Origin: Bacillota bacterium
GTDB taxonomy: Bacteria > Bacillota > Clostridia > Acetivibrionales > JAFADI01
NCBI GenBank assembly: GCA_023424965.1
Contig: JAFADI010000049.1
Span: 23,290-87,289, forward strand
Reading direction: 5' to 3'
DNA: 64,000 nt
Below the pieces are notes generated by a model that was given only the letters and a program-made list of their open reading frames with translations, was not told where the DNA came from and searched no databases. The position numbers and the translations under genes were made by a program. Shown here one piece after another: positions 51,515-59,868 of the stretch; within the stretch, counting starts at the first letter, position 1, and every line of letters starts with the position of its first letter.

Positions 51515-51618
51515 GAAGCAGCTGATTTAAAATGCGGCCAGTGAGCCATGGATGGCAAACGCACGCGTTGATTCAGGATAGAATCACCGCGTGAAGAGCA
51601 TTTTAAATCAGCTGCTTC
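51515..51618. repeat. 104-base branched inverted-repeat element in the cdp leader
   Basis: A perfect 21-base inverted repeat (51515-51535 and 51598-51618, GAAGCAGCTGATTTAAAATG plus C) encloses two smaller hairpins: GCCAT/ATGGC (51545-51556) and CACGCG-GATTC with GAATC-CGCGTG (51562-51593). The result is a three-way-junction shape in RNA from either strand. It lies about 35 bases before the cdp start, after a terminator. No transposase, so a mobile miniature element or a regulatory leader are both possible. Confidence 0.65.
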
Positions 51619-51642
51619 CCACAAAAAATCGTTCAAAAAAGA

Positions 51643-51721
51643 CAAAAAAATTTTATCCTGGCGGAGCTTGCGGGATTGCCCCGCCAGGATATTCATCCCG
51701 GACAGCAAAGTCCGGGATGAA
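51643..51721 (-). terminator. Tandem hairpins and terminator after cbp
   Basis: On the minus strand first a 12-bp hairpin (51710-51721 with 51692-51703, TTCATCCCGGAC type), then an 11-bp hairpin (51681-51691 with 51654-51664) followed by AAATTTTTTTGTC. The second is a standard terminator; it separates cbp from cdp, so cdp may have lower or separate expression. Confidence 0.8.
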
Positions 51722-51737
51722 AACATATATCGAAATT

Positions 51738-54179
51738 TTAGATGCTGCCCATAATTACCACTACTTCATGTTCCTTGCCGTCATTGAATATGGGAATGAC
51801 ATTTCCAATAAACTCCTTGCCGTCAACGATGAGGCTCTTCACGCCCTTGGAGACATGGCAGCGGTTGTCGACGGAAATATTGTACCGCGAACCTCTGAAC
51901 AACCTTTGAAGCTTGAAGCCCTCCCAGGCGGCAGGTATGCAGGGGTCGATTTCAAGGCCGTCGTACCCCGGCTTCAGTCCAAGGATCCACTGGGATACGG
52001 CTACAAAATTCCAGGCGGCTGTTCCCGTCAGCCAGGAATTCTTTGCCTCTCCCGGCCTCCTGGCATCCTTCCCGGCGATCATCTGGGAATATACATAAGG
52101 CTCCGTCCGGTGGATATCACTGATTTCTTCAATGTAGGCAGGAGCTATTTGGGAATAGTATTCAAAGGCCCGGTCTCCCCTGCCCAATACCGTCTCTGCA
52201 GCCACAATCCAAGGGTTGTTGTGGCAGAAGATGCCTGCGTTTTCCTTATATCCGGGAGGATAGGTGGATATTTCTCCAAGGTTGATATAATATTTCGTAA
52301 ATGCAGGATTGAGCAGTACGATTCCGTAGGGGGTGTCAAGGTATCTCCGGACGGAATCCAGCGCTTTTTCCGCCCTGCCGTCCTCCACACCGATTCCCGC
52401 CATCACACAGAAGCCCTGTGACTCGATGAATATTTTACCCTCTACATTTTCCCTGCTTCCCACCTTGTTTCCATTGTCGTCATAGGCCCGGAGGAACCAC
52501 TCTCCGTCGTAGCCATGCTCCAGGATGGTTTCTTTCATTTTGTTGACGTGGCTCCGCGCCGCCTTTGCTTCTTCCCCCAGTCCCAGGCATTCGCACAGCT
52601 TTATATATTCACTGCCGATAAAGACGAACATCCCTGCGATCATGACGGACTCCGCCACCTTACCGTCTTTGCTGGTGGTGGTCTGGAAGGATTCGTCGGG
52701 CACCGACGAAAAACAGTTCAGGTTCAGGCAGTCATTCCAGTCGGCCCTGCCGATGAGGGGCAGTCCGTGAGGGCCAAGATTGTTGACCACATGGTAGAAG
52801 GACCGCTTCAAATGTTCAAGCATGCTGGCGGACTTTCCGGGGTCGTTGTCAAAGGGAACCTCCTCTTCAAGGATGGTGAAGTCCCCTGTTTCCTTTATAT
52901 AGGCCGCAGTGGACAATATCATCCACAGCGGGTCATCGTTAAAATTGCCGCCGATTTCATTGTTTCCCTTCTTGGTGAGAGGCTGGTACTGGTGGTACGC
53001 ACCTCCGTTTTCCAGTTGTGTGGCCGCAAGGTCCAGGATTCTTTCCCTTGCCCTGGCGGGAATCTGGTGAACAAAGCCCAGGATATCCTGGTTCGAATCC
53101 CTGAAGCCCATCCCTCTTCCGATTCCCGATTCAAAATAAGAGGCGCTGCGTGACAGGTTGAAGGTGACCATGCATTGATACTGGTTCCAGATGTTCACCA
53201 TACGGTCCAGCTTTTCGTCTCCCGAATCGACGGACAATCTGGACAGCAGGCCCGTCCAGTACTCCCCCAGTTGTTTGAAGGCTCTGTCCACGGCTGCCGT
53301 ATCCTTCAGCCCGTCAATCATTGCCCGGGCCTTTTCCTTGTTGATCACGCCCTTTGCTTCCCACTTGTCCTCTTCCGCATTTTCAACATAGCCCAGCACA
53401 AATACCAGTTCTTTTTCTTCTCCCGGCTCCAGGCTCAGGTTGATGCTGTGGGACGCCACAGGGGACCAGCCGTCGGCCGCGGAATTCCCCGATTTGCCCT
53501 TCGCCACGGCCTCCGGTGCGTCAAAGCCGTTATACAAGCCTACAAAAGTTTCTCTATCCGTATCAAATCCATCGATCGGGGTATTCACCGAATAGAATGA
53601 ATAGTGGTTTCGCCTCTCCCTGTACTCCGTCTTGTGATAAATGACAGAGCCGTCGATTTCGACTTCCCCCGTGCTGAAATTCCTCTGGAAGTTTGTCATG
53701 TCATCCAGAGCATTCCACAAACAAAATTCAAGGAATGAAAACAGCGTAATATCTTTCCTGCTGTCTCCCGTATTTTTAACCGTCACTTTCTGGACTTCTC
53801 CATTAAAATCTACCGGCACAAAGAACAGAACTTCCGCCTTTATACCGTTTCTCTCCCCGCTTACAACGGTATAGCCCAGTCCATGCCTGCATTCATATTT
53901 GTCCAGGTCCTTCCTTACGGGCATCCATCCGGGAGACCAGAAATCTCCCCTGTCGTGTATGTAGAAATATCTTCCTCCGTTGTCCGCAGGCACATTGTTG
54001 TACCTGTACCTGGTTATGCGCCTTAATCTGGCATCCTTATAAAAGCAGTAGCCCCCTGCCGTGTTGGAAATGATGGAAAAGAACTCCTGCGTTCCAAGAT
54101 AATTGATCCATGGGTACGGTGTTTTCGGAGTCGTAATTACATATTCTCTTTTTTCATCGTCAAAATGTCCGAATTTCAT
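51738..54179 (-). CDS. cbp: Cellobiose phosphorylase (GH94)
   Basis: 813 residues, collinear with the cellobiose phosphorylase of Clostridium thermocellum from MKFGHFDDEKREYVIT to the C-terminus. GRADWNDCLNL carries the general-acid Asp483; SNTAGGYCFYKDARLRR, FRDSNQDILGFVHQ and KENAGIFCHNNPW are further active-site regions. It converts cellobiose and phosphate to glucose and alpha-glucose-1-phosphate in the cytoplasm, saving ATP. GCGGAGGG precedes the ATG. It follows the sugar-binding protein gene after a 354-base gap and is followed by cdp. Confidence 0.97.
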   Translation of the reverse strand: MKFGHFDDEKREYVITTPKTPYPWINYLGTQEFFSIISNTAGGYCFYKDARLRRITRYRYNNVPADNGGRYFYIHDRGDFWSPGWMPVRKDLDKYECRHGLGYTVVSGERNGIKAEVLFFVPVDFNGEVQKVTVKNTGDSRKDITLFSFLEFCLWNALDDMTNFQRNFSTGEVEIDGSVIYHKTEYRERRNHYSFYSVNTPIDGFDTDRETFVGLYNGFDAPEAVAKGKSGNSAADGWSPVASHSINLSLEPGEEKELVFVLGYVENAEEDKWEAKGVINKEKARAMIDGLKDTAAVDRAFKQLGEYWTGLLSRLSVDSGDEKLDRMVNIWNQYQCMVTFNLSRSASYFESGIGRGMGFRDSNQDILGFVHQIPARARERILDLAATQLENGGAYHQYQPLTKKGNNEIGGNFNDDPLWMILSTAAYIKETGDFTILEEEVPFDNDPGKSASMLEHLKRSFYHVVNNLGPHGLPLIGRADWNDCLNLNCFSSVPDESFQTTTSKDGKVAESVMIAGMFVFIGSEYIKLCECLGLGEEAKAARSHVNKMKETILEHGYDGEWFLRAYDDNGNKVGSRENVEGKIFIESQGFCVMAGIGVEDGRAEKALDSVRRYLDTPYGIVLLNPAFTKYYINLGEISTYPPGYKENAGIFCHNNPWIVAAETVLGRGDRAFEYYSQIAPAYIEEISDIHRTEPYVYSQMIAGKDARRPGEAKNSWLTGTAAWNFVAVSQWILGLKPGYDGLEIDPCIPAAWEGFKLQRLFRGSRYNISVDNRCHVSKGVKSLIVDGKEFIGNVIPIFNDGKEHEVVVIMGSI

Positions 54180-54533
54180 AGTGCGCCCTCCGCTACTTCT
54201 ATTTTAATCTCACGTTGGCATATCGATAATTCCGCAAGAATTATTTTCAAATTGACAAGCTCCACCTATAATTTTACTATTTTAAAGGCTCTGATAAATA
54301 GTAAATTCAAACAAACTACTGGCAAATTTTATAATACATTTTACTAGAAATAACATACGAGGAAAATAAATATTGAAAATTAAAAACCACACTTTCTTTT
54401 ACATGAACCACCTGCTCGGTATCCGGTCCCTCCCCGTGCCTGGCATGCATTATACAACGGGGCCGACGCCCCAGATCCTGGAGCGTCAATCCCATTATAT
54501 TTCTTGACTAATTACTCAATTCCCTATTTCCTT
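54180..54533 (-). other. Gap between sugar-binding protein gene and cbp, with two hairpins
   Basis: This 354-base stretch holds two GC-rich hairpins near its upstream side (minus strand): GACGCTCCAG/CTGGGGCGTC (54465-54474 with 54478-54487) and CCCCGT/ACGGGG (54432-54437 with 54457-54462). Neither has a T-run. They may stabilise the 3' end of the abundant binding-protein message. The rest is AT-rich; several -10-like sequences occur but no promoter is convincing. Confidence 0.5.
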
Positions 54534-56063
54534 TTATTTGCCGTTGGCTTTGAGCCATTCGTCATACTGCTTCTGCATTTCGGCAATGATTTTATCCGTA
54601 CCCGCCGCCTTCAATTCCTTGGTGAATGCAGCATAGGTTGAGTCGGTATCGGCGGAACCGATAAACAACTGCTTGTAATATTTCTGCACTACATTTTTAA
54701 CTGCACCGCATTCGTTTTCAACATTCTTGTTGTCAAAGGCAAAACCCAGGCTCTTGAGAGGTGTTCCGGACTTGTTGTAGTCTTCAAACTTCTGCCATTT
54801 ATCGGGATCTTCATTGTCAAGGAGGTAGTCGATGAACTGATTCCCGAACCTCCATCCGTTACCCGCCATATAACCCTTATTTTCAGTAAGCTTGACTACA
54901 TTGTCGGATACCTTGGTATAGTGGTCTTTTTCAATACCGTATACAAAGAGATTTTTGAGGAATTTGTCGGTATAGAGCATTTCAATAAATTTAAAAGCTC
55001 TATCCGGGTTTTTGGAGCCTGCAGGAATCGCCAGCAGTGCACCTGTCGTTTCACGGTTTGTCATAACAGGCTTGGTAATATCCACCTGTACCCAGTCAAT
55101 GTTGGTTGAAAGCTTCATTTCTTCAGCTTTTCCAGGTTTCATGGACTGTACGACCGCAAAATACTTGCCCGTCTTCATTTCTTCCGAGAAATTATCCTGT
55201 GTTGCTGCATCCGGGTGAATCCAACCCTTTTTATAGTAATCGCGCATCTTTTTATAGAGTGCTACCGACTCCGGCGCTTCAAACTGATTGACAATCTTTG
55301 TATCCCTGTTGTCGGGGTAGAGAGCTCCAGGAATGTCGTCATCGCTGATGTTGTCCCAATCCAGGATCTTGAAGGGACCTTCCATCTGTACGTTCAAGAG
55401 CGGTGTTACGCCCGGTTCTCCGGCCTTGATCTTCTCAAAATAAGGTTCGAGATCTTCAAATTTCTTTATGGCCCCCACATCCACTTTGTATTTTTCCACC
55501 AGGTCCTTTTTAAGCAGTACACCCCAGTTGTGGACCTTTTCTTTGTTTGTAGGAACGGCATAATTCTTTCCGTTGATCGCAGAACCGTTGAGGAAATCTT
55601 TGCCTACGATTTCGGTAATTTTGGAATTCTGAAGATAAGGCGTCAGGTCTTTAAAGTATCCCGCATTGGCGTTCACCCTGTAGTTGGCCGCCCAGTTGGC
55701 AGTAAACACGATATCTACCGGTTGTCCCGAAGCAAGCATGGGATTGATTTTCGGAGTGTACGTATCTCCCCACCCGAAGTTTTCCGCTTTAATCTTGACA
55801 TTGAGTTTGTCTTTCAGGTATTCCGTGGCCGCATCACATATCTTCTGCATTTCAGGCTGGCTGTCTGCAACAGAATAGAAGGTGAGTTCAACCTGTTCCT
55901 TGGGCACCTCGGCCGCTTTTTCTTCTGTTTTCGCTTCAGTTTTCGTTTCAGTCCCCGAGGACGTATTCGCTGGCTGTTCCGTTTTGCCGCATCCCGTGAG
56001 AATGGCAGTCAATGTGAAAATCAGCACCAAAGCCAGTGAAAAATACCTCTTCATGTTTCGCAT
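54534..56063 (-). CDS. Sugar ABC transporter substrate-binding lipoprotein
   Basis: 509 residues. Lipoprotein signal with Cys25 (ILTGCGK), Ser/Thr/Glu-rich linker, then a large cluster with DUF3502-like/LplA-type features (AENFGWGDTYTPKIN, VFTANWAANYRVNANAG, ENKGYMAGNGWRFGNQF). Such proteins bind complex oligosaccharides for CUT1 transporters that lack a local ATPase. Next to cbp and cdp, cello-oligosaccharides are the likely ligand, by inference. AAAGGAGG lies 9 bases before the ATG. Third gene after two permeases on the same strand. Confidence 0.88.
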   Translation of the reverse strand: MRNMKRYFSLALVLIFTLTAILTGCGKTEQPANTSSGTETKTEAKTEEKAAEVPKEQVELTFYSVADSQPEMQKICDAATEYLKDKLNVKIKAENFGWGDTYTPKINPMLASGQPVDIVFTANWAANYRVNANAGYFKDLTPYLQNSKITEIVGKDFLNGSAINGKNYAVPTNKEKVHNWGVLLKKDLVEKYKVDVGAIKKFEDLEPYFEKIKAGEPGVTPLLNVQMEGPFKILDWDNISDDDIPGALYPDNRDTKIVNQFEAPESVALYKKMRDYYKKGWIHPDAATQDNFSEEMKTGKYFAVVQSMKPGKAEEMKLSTNIDWVQVDITKPVMTNRETTGALLAIPAGSKNPDRAFKFIEMLYTDKFLKNLFVYGIEKDHYTKVSDNVVKLTENKGYMAGNGWRFGNQFIDYLLDNEDPDKWQKFEDYNKSGTPLKSLGFAFDNKNVENECGAVKNVVQKYYKQLFIGSADTDSTYAAFTKELKAAGTDKIIAEMQKQYDEWLKANGK

Positions 56064-56116
56064 TAAAAGATTCCTCCTTTTATATTATTTTACTATGCTA
56101 ACCGGGTTTCCCGGCA

Positions 56117-57037
56117 TTAGCCCTTTACAGCACCGACAGTCAGGCCCTTCACAAAATACTTCTGGAAAAAGGGATATGCAAAGATGATGGGACCGATGGC
56201 CAGAACCGCTATCGCCATACGGGCAGCTTCCGTAGGCAGATTTGCCAGAACCACCGAGGCTTCCGAGAAGTTGGCGCTTCCGCTGGTCAAATACTGGATG
56301 CTGACTAAAATCTGATACATAAGGTACTGGATATTGAAAAATTTGCGCTCCGTCACAAACATCAGGGGCAGGTACCAGTCGTTCCAGAAGTTCAGCGTGC
56401 AGAACAGTCCTATGGTAGCCAGTCCCGCGCGGCACAAAGGAAGCACGATGACAAAAAATGTCCTGAACTCGCCCGCTCCGTCAATTTTTGCCGATTCGAT
56501 CACCGCATCCGGTACCGTTGTTTTGTAAAAGGTCCTCATGATCATGACAAACCATGCGTTCATAAGGTAGGGGAAAATCAGTATCCAGATGGTATTGCTT
56601 ATCCTGAAAAGCTGGGTGTAAACCATGATCCACGGAACGAGCCCTCCGCCGAAAATCATTGTAAAATACGCGAAGAAGGCGAAAAGGCCTTTATATTTGA
56701 AATTGGGCCTGGACAGTGGATAAGCATACATGCAGATGACCAGAAGACTCAGTATGGTCCCCACCACCGTTACAAAGATGGACACCCCGTAAGCCCTCCA
56801 TATGGCGTCTCCGGCTTTTAAAACATAATCGTATGCCCCAAAAGAAATTTCTTTGGGAAACAGCTTGTATCCATAGGTCCTGATGGCATTCTCACTTGAA
56901 AAGGAGATGGACAGTACCAGTAATAACGGGCCCAGACAGGCAATTACATAAAGTATGAAGACAAAGTTCAGTGCAATATTGCTTCCAAAAGATATTTGAT
57001 TGAGTCTGTTCTTTTTTACAACCGTCGAGTCGTCCAT
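56117..57037 (-). CDS. Sugar ABC transporter permease (LplC/YtcP type)
   Basis: 306 residues, about six membrane helices: ALNFVFILYVIACLGPLLLV at the N-terminus, the EAA loop ESAKIDGAGEFRTFFVIVLP that touches the ATPase, and FLNDWYLPL-like FWNDWYLPLMF after it. CUT1-type carbohydrate permease subunit; pairs with the 57053-58027 product. GGGGAGG lies 8 bases before the ATG and the gap from the first permease gene is 15 bases. The ATPase must come from elsewhere, commonly a shared MsmX-like protein. Confidence 0.92.
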   Translation of the reverse strand: MDDSTVVKKNRLNQISFGSNIALNFVFILYVIACLGPLLLVLSISFSSENAIRTYGYKLFPKEISFGAYDYVLKAGDAIWRAYGVSIFVTVVGTILSLLVICMYAYPLSRPNFKYKGLFAFFAYFTMIFGGGLVPWIMVYTQLFRISNTIWILIFPYLMNAWFVMIMRTFYKTTVPDAVIESAKIDGAGEFRTFFVIVLPLCRAGLATIGLFCTLNFWNDWYLPLMFVTERKFFNIQYLMYQILVSIQYLTSGSANFSEASVVLANLPTEAARMAIAVLAIGPIIFAYPFFQKYFVKGLTVGAVKG

Positions 57038-57052
57038 TCTTCCAACCTCCCC

Positions 57053-58027
57053 TTAAAACAGTGATTTCTCCCTGTCGATCTTCCTGACAATATAGTTGGC
57101 GGTAAATACGGTAATGCATCCCACCACGGCCTGGTACAGACCCGCCGCCGCCGACATTCCCACACTGTTGGAGTGCCTCAGGGCTCTGAACACATACGTG
57201 TCGATAACATCCGTCACTGCAAACAATGCACCGCTGTCCTTGGGTACGCTGAAGAACAGGCCGAAGTCCGCATTGAAAATTCTTCCCACCGCCAGGAGGG
57301 TCATGATAATCATAATGGGCTGCAGCATGGGCACGGTGATATGCTTGATCTGCTGCCATTTGCTAGCTCCGTCGATGGCTGCCGCTTCATAGTATTCGGA
57401 ATCAATGCCTGAGATTGAAGCCAGATAAACCACCGCATTATACCCCGTATACTTCCACAACTGAAAAAATGTAAGGATAATGGGCCAATACCTGGGTTCG
57501 GAATACCAGTTTATTTTCTCGCCGCCCATGGCGGTAATGATGCTCCTGTTGATGTATCCGTTTTCCATACTGAGAAAAGAATAGGCCAGATAGCTCACGA
57601 CGATCCATGAAAGAAAATAAGGGAGGAACATCACGCTTTGGTACAGCTTGGCCAGTCTTTTATTGATAAGCTCATTCAGACCTATGGCAAGAATTACGGG
57701 AATGACCAGGCCCAAGACAATGAAAACAAGATTGTAAAGTATGGTATTTCTCGTAACCTCAAAGGCCTGGGGTGTTTTAAAGAAAAATTCAAAGTTTTTA
57801 AAACCCACCCACTCGCTGGAAATCAGGCTCTGAAAAAAATTGCCGTCAAACCGGTATCTTTTAAAAGCAATAATCACTCCGAACATGGGAATATAGTTGT
57901 TTATCAAAAGCACAAACAAGCCCGGCAGAAGCATTGCGAACAACGCCCAATTATCTCTCAGCCCTTTGATAAAATTCCCCTGTGGTCTTTTATCCTTTTT
58001 TAAGTCCAAGGCGGTGGAACTCACCAT
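57053..58027 (-). CDS. Sugar ABC transporter permease (LplB type)
   Basis: 324 residues with about six membrane helices. LplB-like start (RDNWALFAMLLPGLFVLLIN, NYIPMFGVIIAFKRYR), EAA loop YEAAAIDGASKWQQIKHITVP, and NADFGLFFSVPKDSG near the C-terminus. First gene of the transport-phosphorolysis unit on the minus strand, preceded by the regulator's terminator. ATG at 58027 preferred over the TTG at 58030 because of AAGGGTGTGA spacing. Confidence 0.92.
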   Translation of the reverse strand: MVSSTALDLKKDKRPQGNFIKGLRDNWALFAMLLPGLFVLLINNYIPMFGVIIAFKRYRFDGNFFQSLISSEWVGFKNFEFFFKTPQAFEVTRNTILYNLVFIVLGLVIPVILAIGLNELINKRLAKLYQSVMFLPYFLSWIVVSYLAYSFLSMENGYINRSIITAMGGEKINWYSEPRYWPIILTFFQLWKYTGYNAVVYLASISGIDSEYYEAAAIDGASKWQQIKHITVPMLQPIMIIMTLLAVGRIFNADFGLFFSVPKDSGALFAVTDVIDTYVFRALRHSNSVGMSAAAGLYQAVVGCITVFTANYIVRKIDREKSLF

Positions 58028-58183
58028 CAATCACACCCTTCTTTATTTGAAATATATCTGCGGCTTCCTTGCTTCATTTATTTCTGCGTTGTTATCATCA
58101 TATTTGAATTCCCGATGCAATAAAATGGAATGGATTGCTATATGGTAAACAATATTGCCAGGACTGGAAATGCAAAAATGTAC

Positions 58184-58220
58184 AACAAAAAATTCTCCTT
58201 TGTATCTTTACAAAGGAGAA
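58184..58220 (-). terminator. Terminator of the regulator operon
   Basis: TTCTCCTTTGTA (58193-58204) pairs with TACAAAGGAGAA (58209-58220) around TCTT; the minus strand continues with TTTTTTGTTG. It follows the response regulator stop by 17 bases. Confidence 0.92.
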
Positions 58221-58237
58221 TCTTCTCTTTACCTTCC

Positions 58238-59866
58238 TTAATTTTTTATGGAATCTCTGAATTCCGTGGGCGTCAGCCCCTCATACTTTTTGAAAAGCTT
58301 GGAAAAATAGTGGGCATCGGGAATGCCTACCATTTCGGCCACTTCGTAGGTTTTGTACCTCACATCCTTTAAAAGCTCCTTGGCCTTTTCCATCCTGAAC
58401 TCATTGAGATAGTCCACAAAGTTTTTCCCCAGTTCTTTTCTGAACATCCGGCTGATATAATAGGTGCTCACATAGGTATGTTCCGCCACCTCGTTCAACG
58501 TCACCTGCTCGTTGTAATGGGTCTGGAGAAAATCCACGGCTTTCTTCAGGATGAGCTTTATGCTTTTATTGTTAAAGCTGTTGACCTTGGAGGTCACATT
58601 GAGAGCAATCTCCTCCAGGATTTCATTCAGTTCCTTTATACTGTCGCATTTTTCAATCATTCTGAAAAGGCTGCTAATATCCTTGCTTACAATGTTCCGG
58701 TCATTGTCCGCGGAGGACACCGACACCCGGATGTTGTTTATCAGGGATACGCTATTCCAGTAAAAGTTTTTCAGATAATCCCTGCTGACACCTCCCAGGC
58801 TCTCAATGTAGTTCAGCATGTCTGCCAGCCTCGATCTGACAAGCAGCTCGTTGCCCGACCGGATTCCCTCCAGAAGGGCCTTCTGGTGATTCTCCAGGAA
58901 GGAATAATCCTCTCCTTTAAAGAAAGAATTCAAATCCTTGAAACAGATGATGGAGTTGTTGCCGATATAGAATTTGTGTTCAAGGGCTTCCTGGCATTCC
59001 TTGAGCTTTATGGGAAGCTGCAGGGCCCCCTTGCCCTCCGAGCTGATGGCGACGGTCACCGTAAAACCGAAGCAGTTTTCGATGATTTCCTGCATATAGG
59101 AGCATTTCTTCTGTATCAGTTCCTCGGAGCCGCTCCCGTCGTCCGGGCCCTGGACGATAAAGGCAACTCTCCGGTTGTTGAGGGAAATGCTGATGACGGT
59201 GCAGGTATCCGAAAATATTTCATCAAAGGTATTTATAATTCCGAATTGATAAAGCTGAGCATCATACTGTCCGTTGCTGTCCCGGATTTCCTGGCTGCCC
59301 CCCTCGTTCTCCACGACAATCAGCACGAACCTGTCGATTTCCACATTGAAAAGCTCCATTTTCGCGTTGATTTCCTCTTCGTTGGTGTTGATTCCATAGA
59401 TAATGTCGTAGAACAGCTTCTCCCTTAAGATGGGGATGTTCTGGTCAAATAATTTTCTGAACTTGTCGATTTCCTCTTCCTTGTCCCTCTGGAACTTCAG
59501 TTCCTTCACGGCCTTCTTCACAATGGCCGTCAATTCCTCGATCTTGGAAGGTTTCAGGATGTAGTCGAAAACGCCCAGCTTCAAGGCCTCCTGGGCATAG
59601 TCAAAATCCCTGTAACCCGTCAGGATGATGATTTTACCGTAGGGAACCAGGTCCCTTATATCCCGGATCATGGTGAGGCCGTCAATCTCAGGCATCTTTA
59701 TGTCGGTGAAAATAATATCGGGCAGCAGTCTTTTGATGGCCTCGCAGCCTTCGATGCCGTCGGACGCCTCGCCGCATATCTCGCACTCAAACTGTCTCCA
59801 GTTGATGATGTTCCGCAGCCCCTTCCGGATGATGGGTTCATCGTCGATAATCAACACCTTGAACAT
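58238..59866 (-). CDS. YesN-type response regulator with AraC output domain
   Basis: 542 residues. Receiver (about 1-120): IIDDEPIIRKGL, phospho-acceptor in DIIFTDIKMPEIDG, ILTGYRDFDYA and LKPSKIEE. A long central region of unknown fold follows (about 130-430), then an AraC DNA-binding domain with two helix-turn-helix units (VTLNEVAEHTYVSTYYISRM and TYEVAEMVGIPDAHYFSKLF). It likely controls the sugar uptake and phosphorylase genes downstream. The ATG at 59866 has GGGAGG six bases upstream; the ATG at 59872 abuts it. It follows the kinase stop directly. Confidence 0.92.
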   Translation of the reverse strand: MFKVLIIDDEPIIRKGLRNIINWRQFECEICGEASDGIEGCEAIKRLLPDIIFTDIKMPEIDGLTMIRDIRDLVPYGKIIILTGYRDFDYAQEALKLGVFDYILKPSKIEELTAIVKKAVKELKFQRDKEEEIDKFRKLFDQNIPILREKLFYDIIYGINTNEEEINAKMELFNVEIDRFVLIVVENEGGSQEIRDSNGQYDAQLYQFGIINTFDEIFSDTCTVISISLNNRRVAFIVQGPDDGSGSEELIQKKCSYMQEIIENCFGFTVTVAISSEGKGALQLPIKLKECQEALEHKFYIGNNSIICFKDLNSFFKGEDYSFLENHQKALLEGIRSGNELLVRSRLADMLNYIESLGGVSRDYLKNFYWNSVSLINNIRVSVSSADNDRNIVSKDISSLFRMIEKCDSIKELNEILEEIALNVTSKVNSFNNKSIKLILKKAVDFLQTHYNEQVTLNEVAEHTYVSTYYISRMFRKELGKNFVDYLNEFRMEKAKELLKDVRYKTYEVAEMVGIPDAHYFSKLFKKYEGLTPTEFRDSIKN

Positions 59867-59868
59867 GT

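Noticed and set aside
53088..53106. GGTTCGAATCC resembling the T-loop of a tRNA
   Set aside because: It lies inside the cellobiose phosphorylase coding frame and no acceptor, D or anticodon stems surround it.
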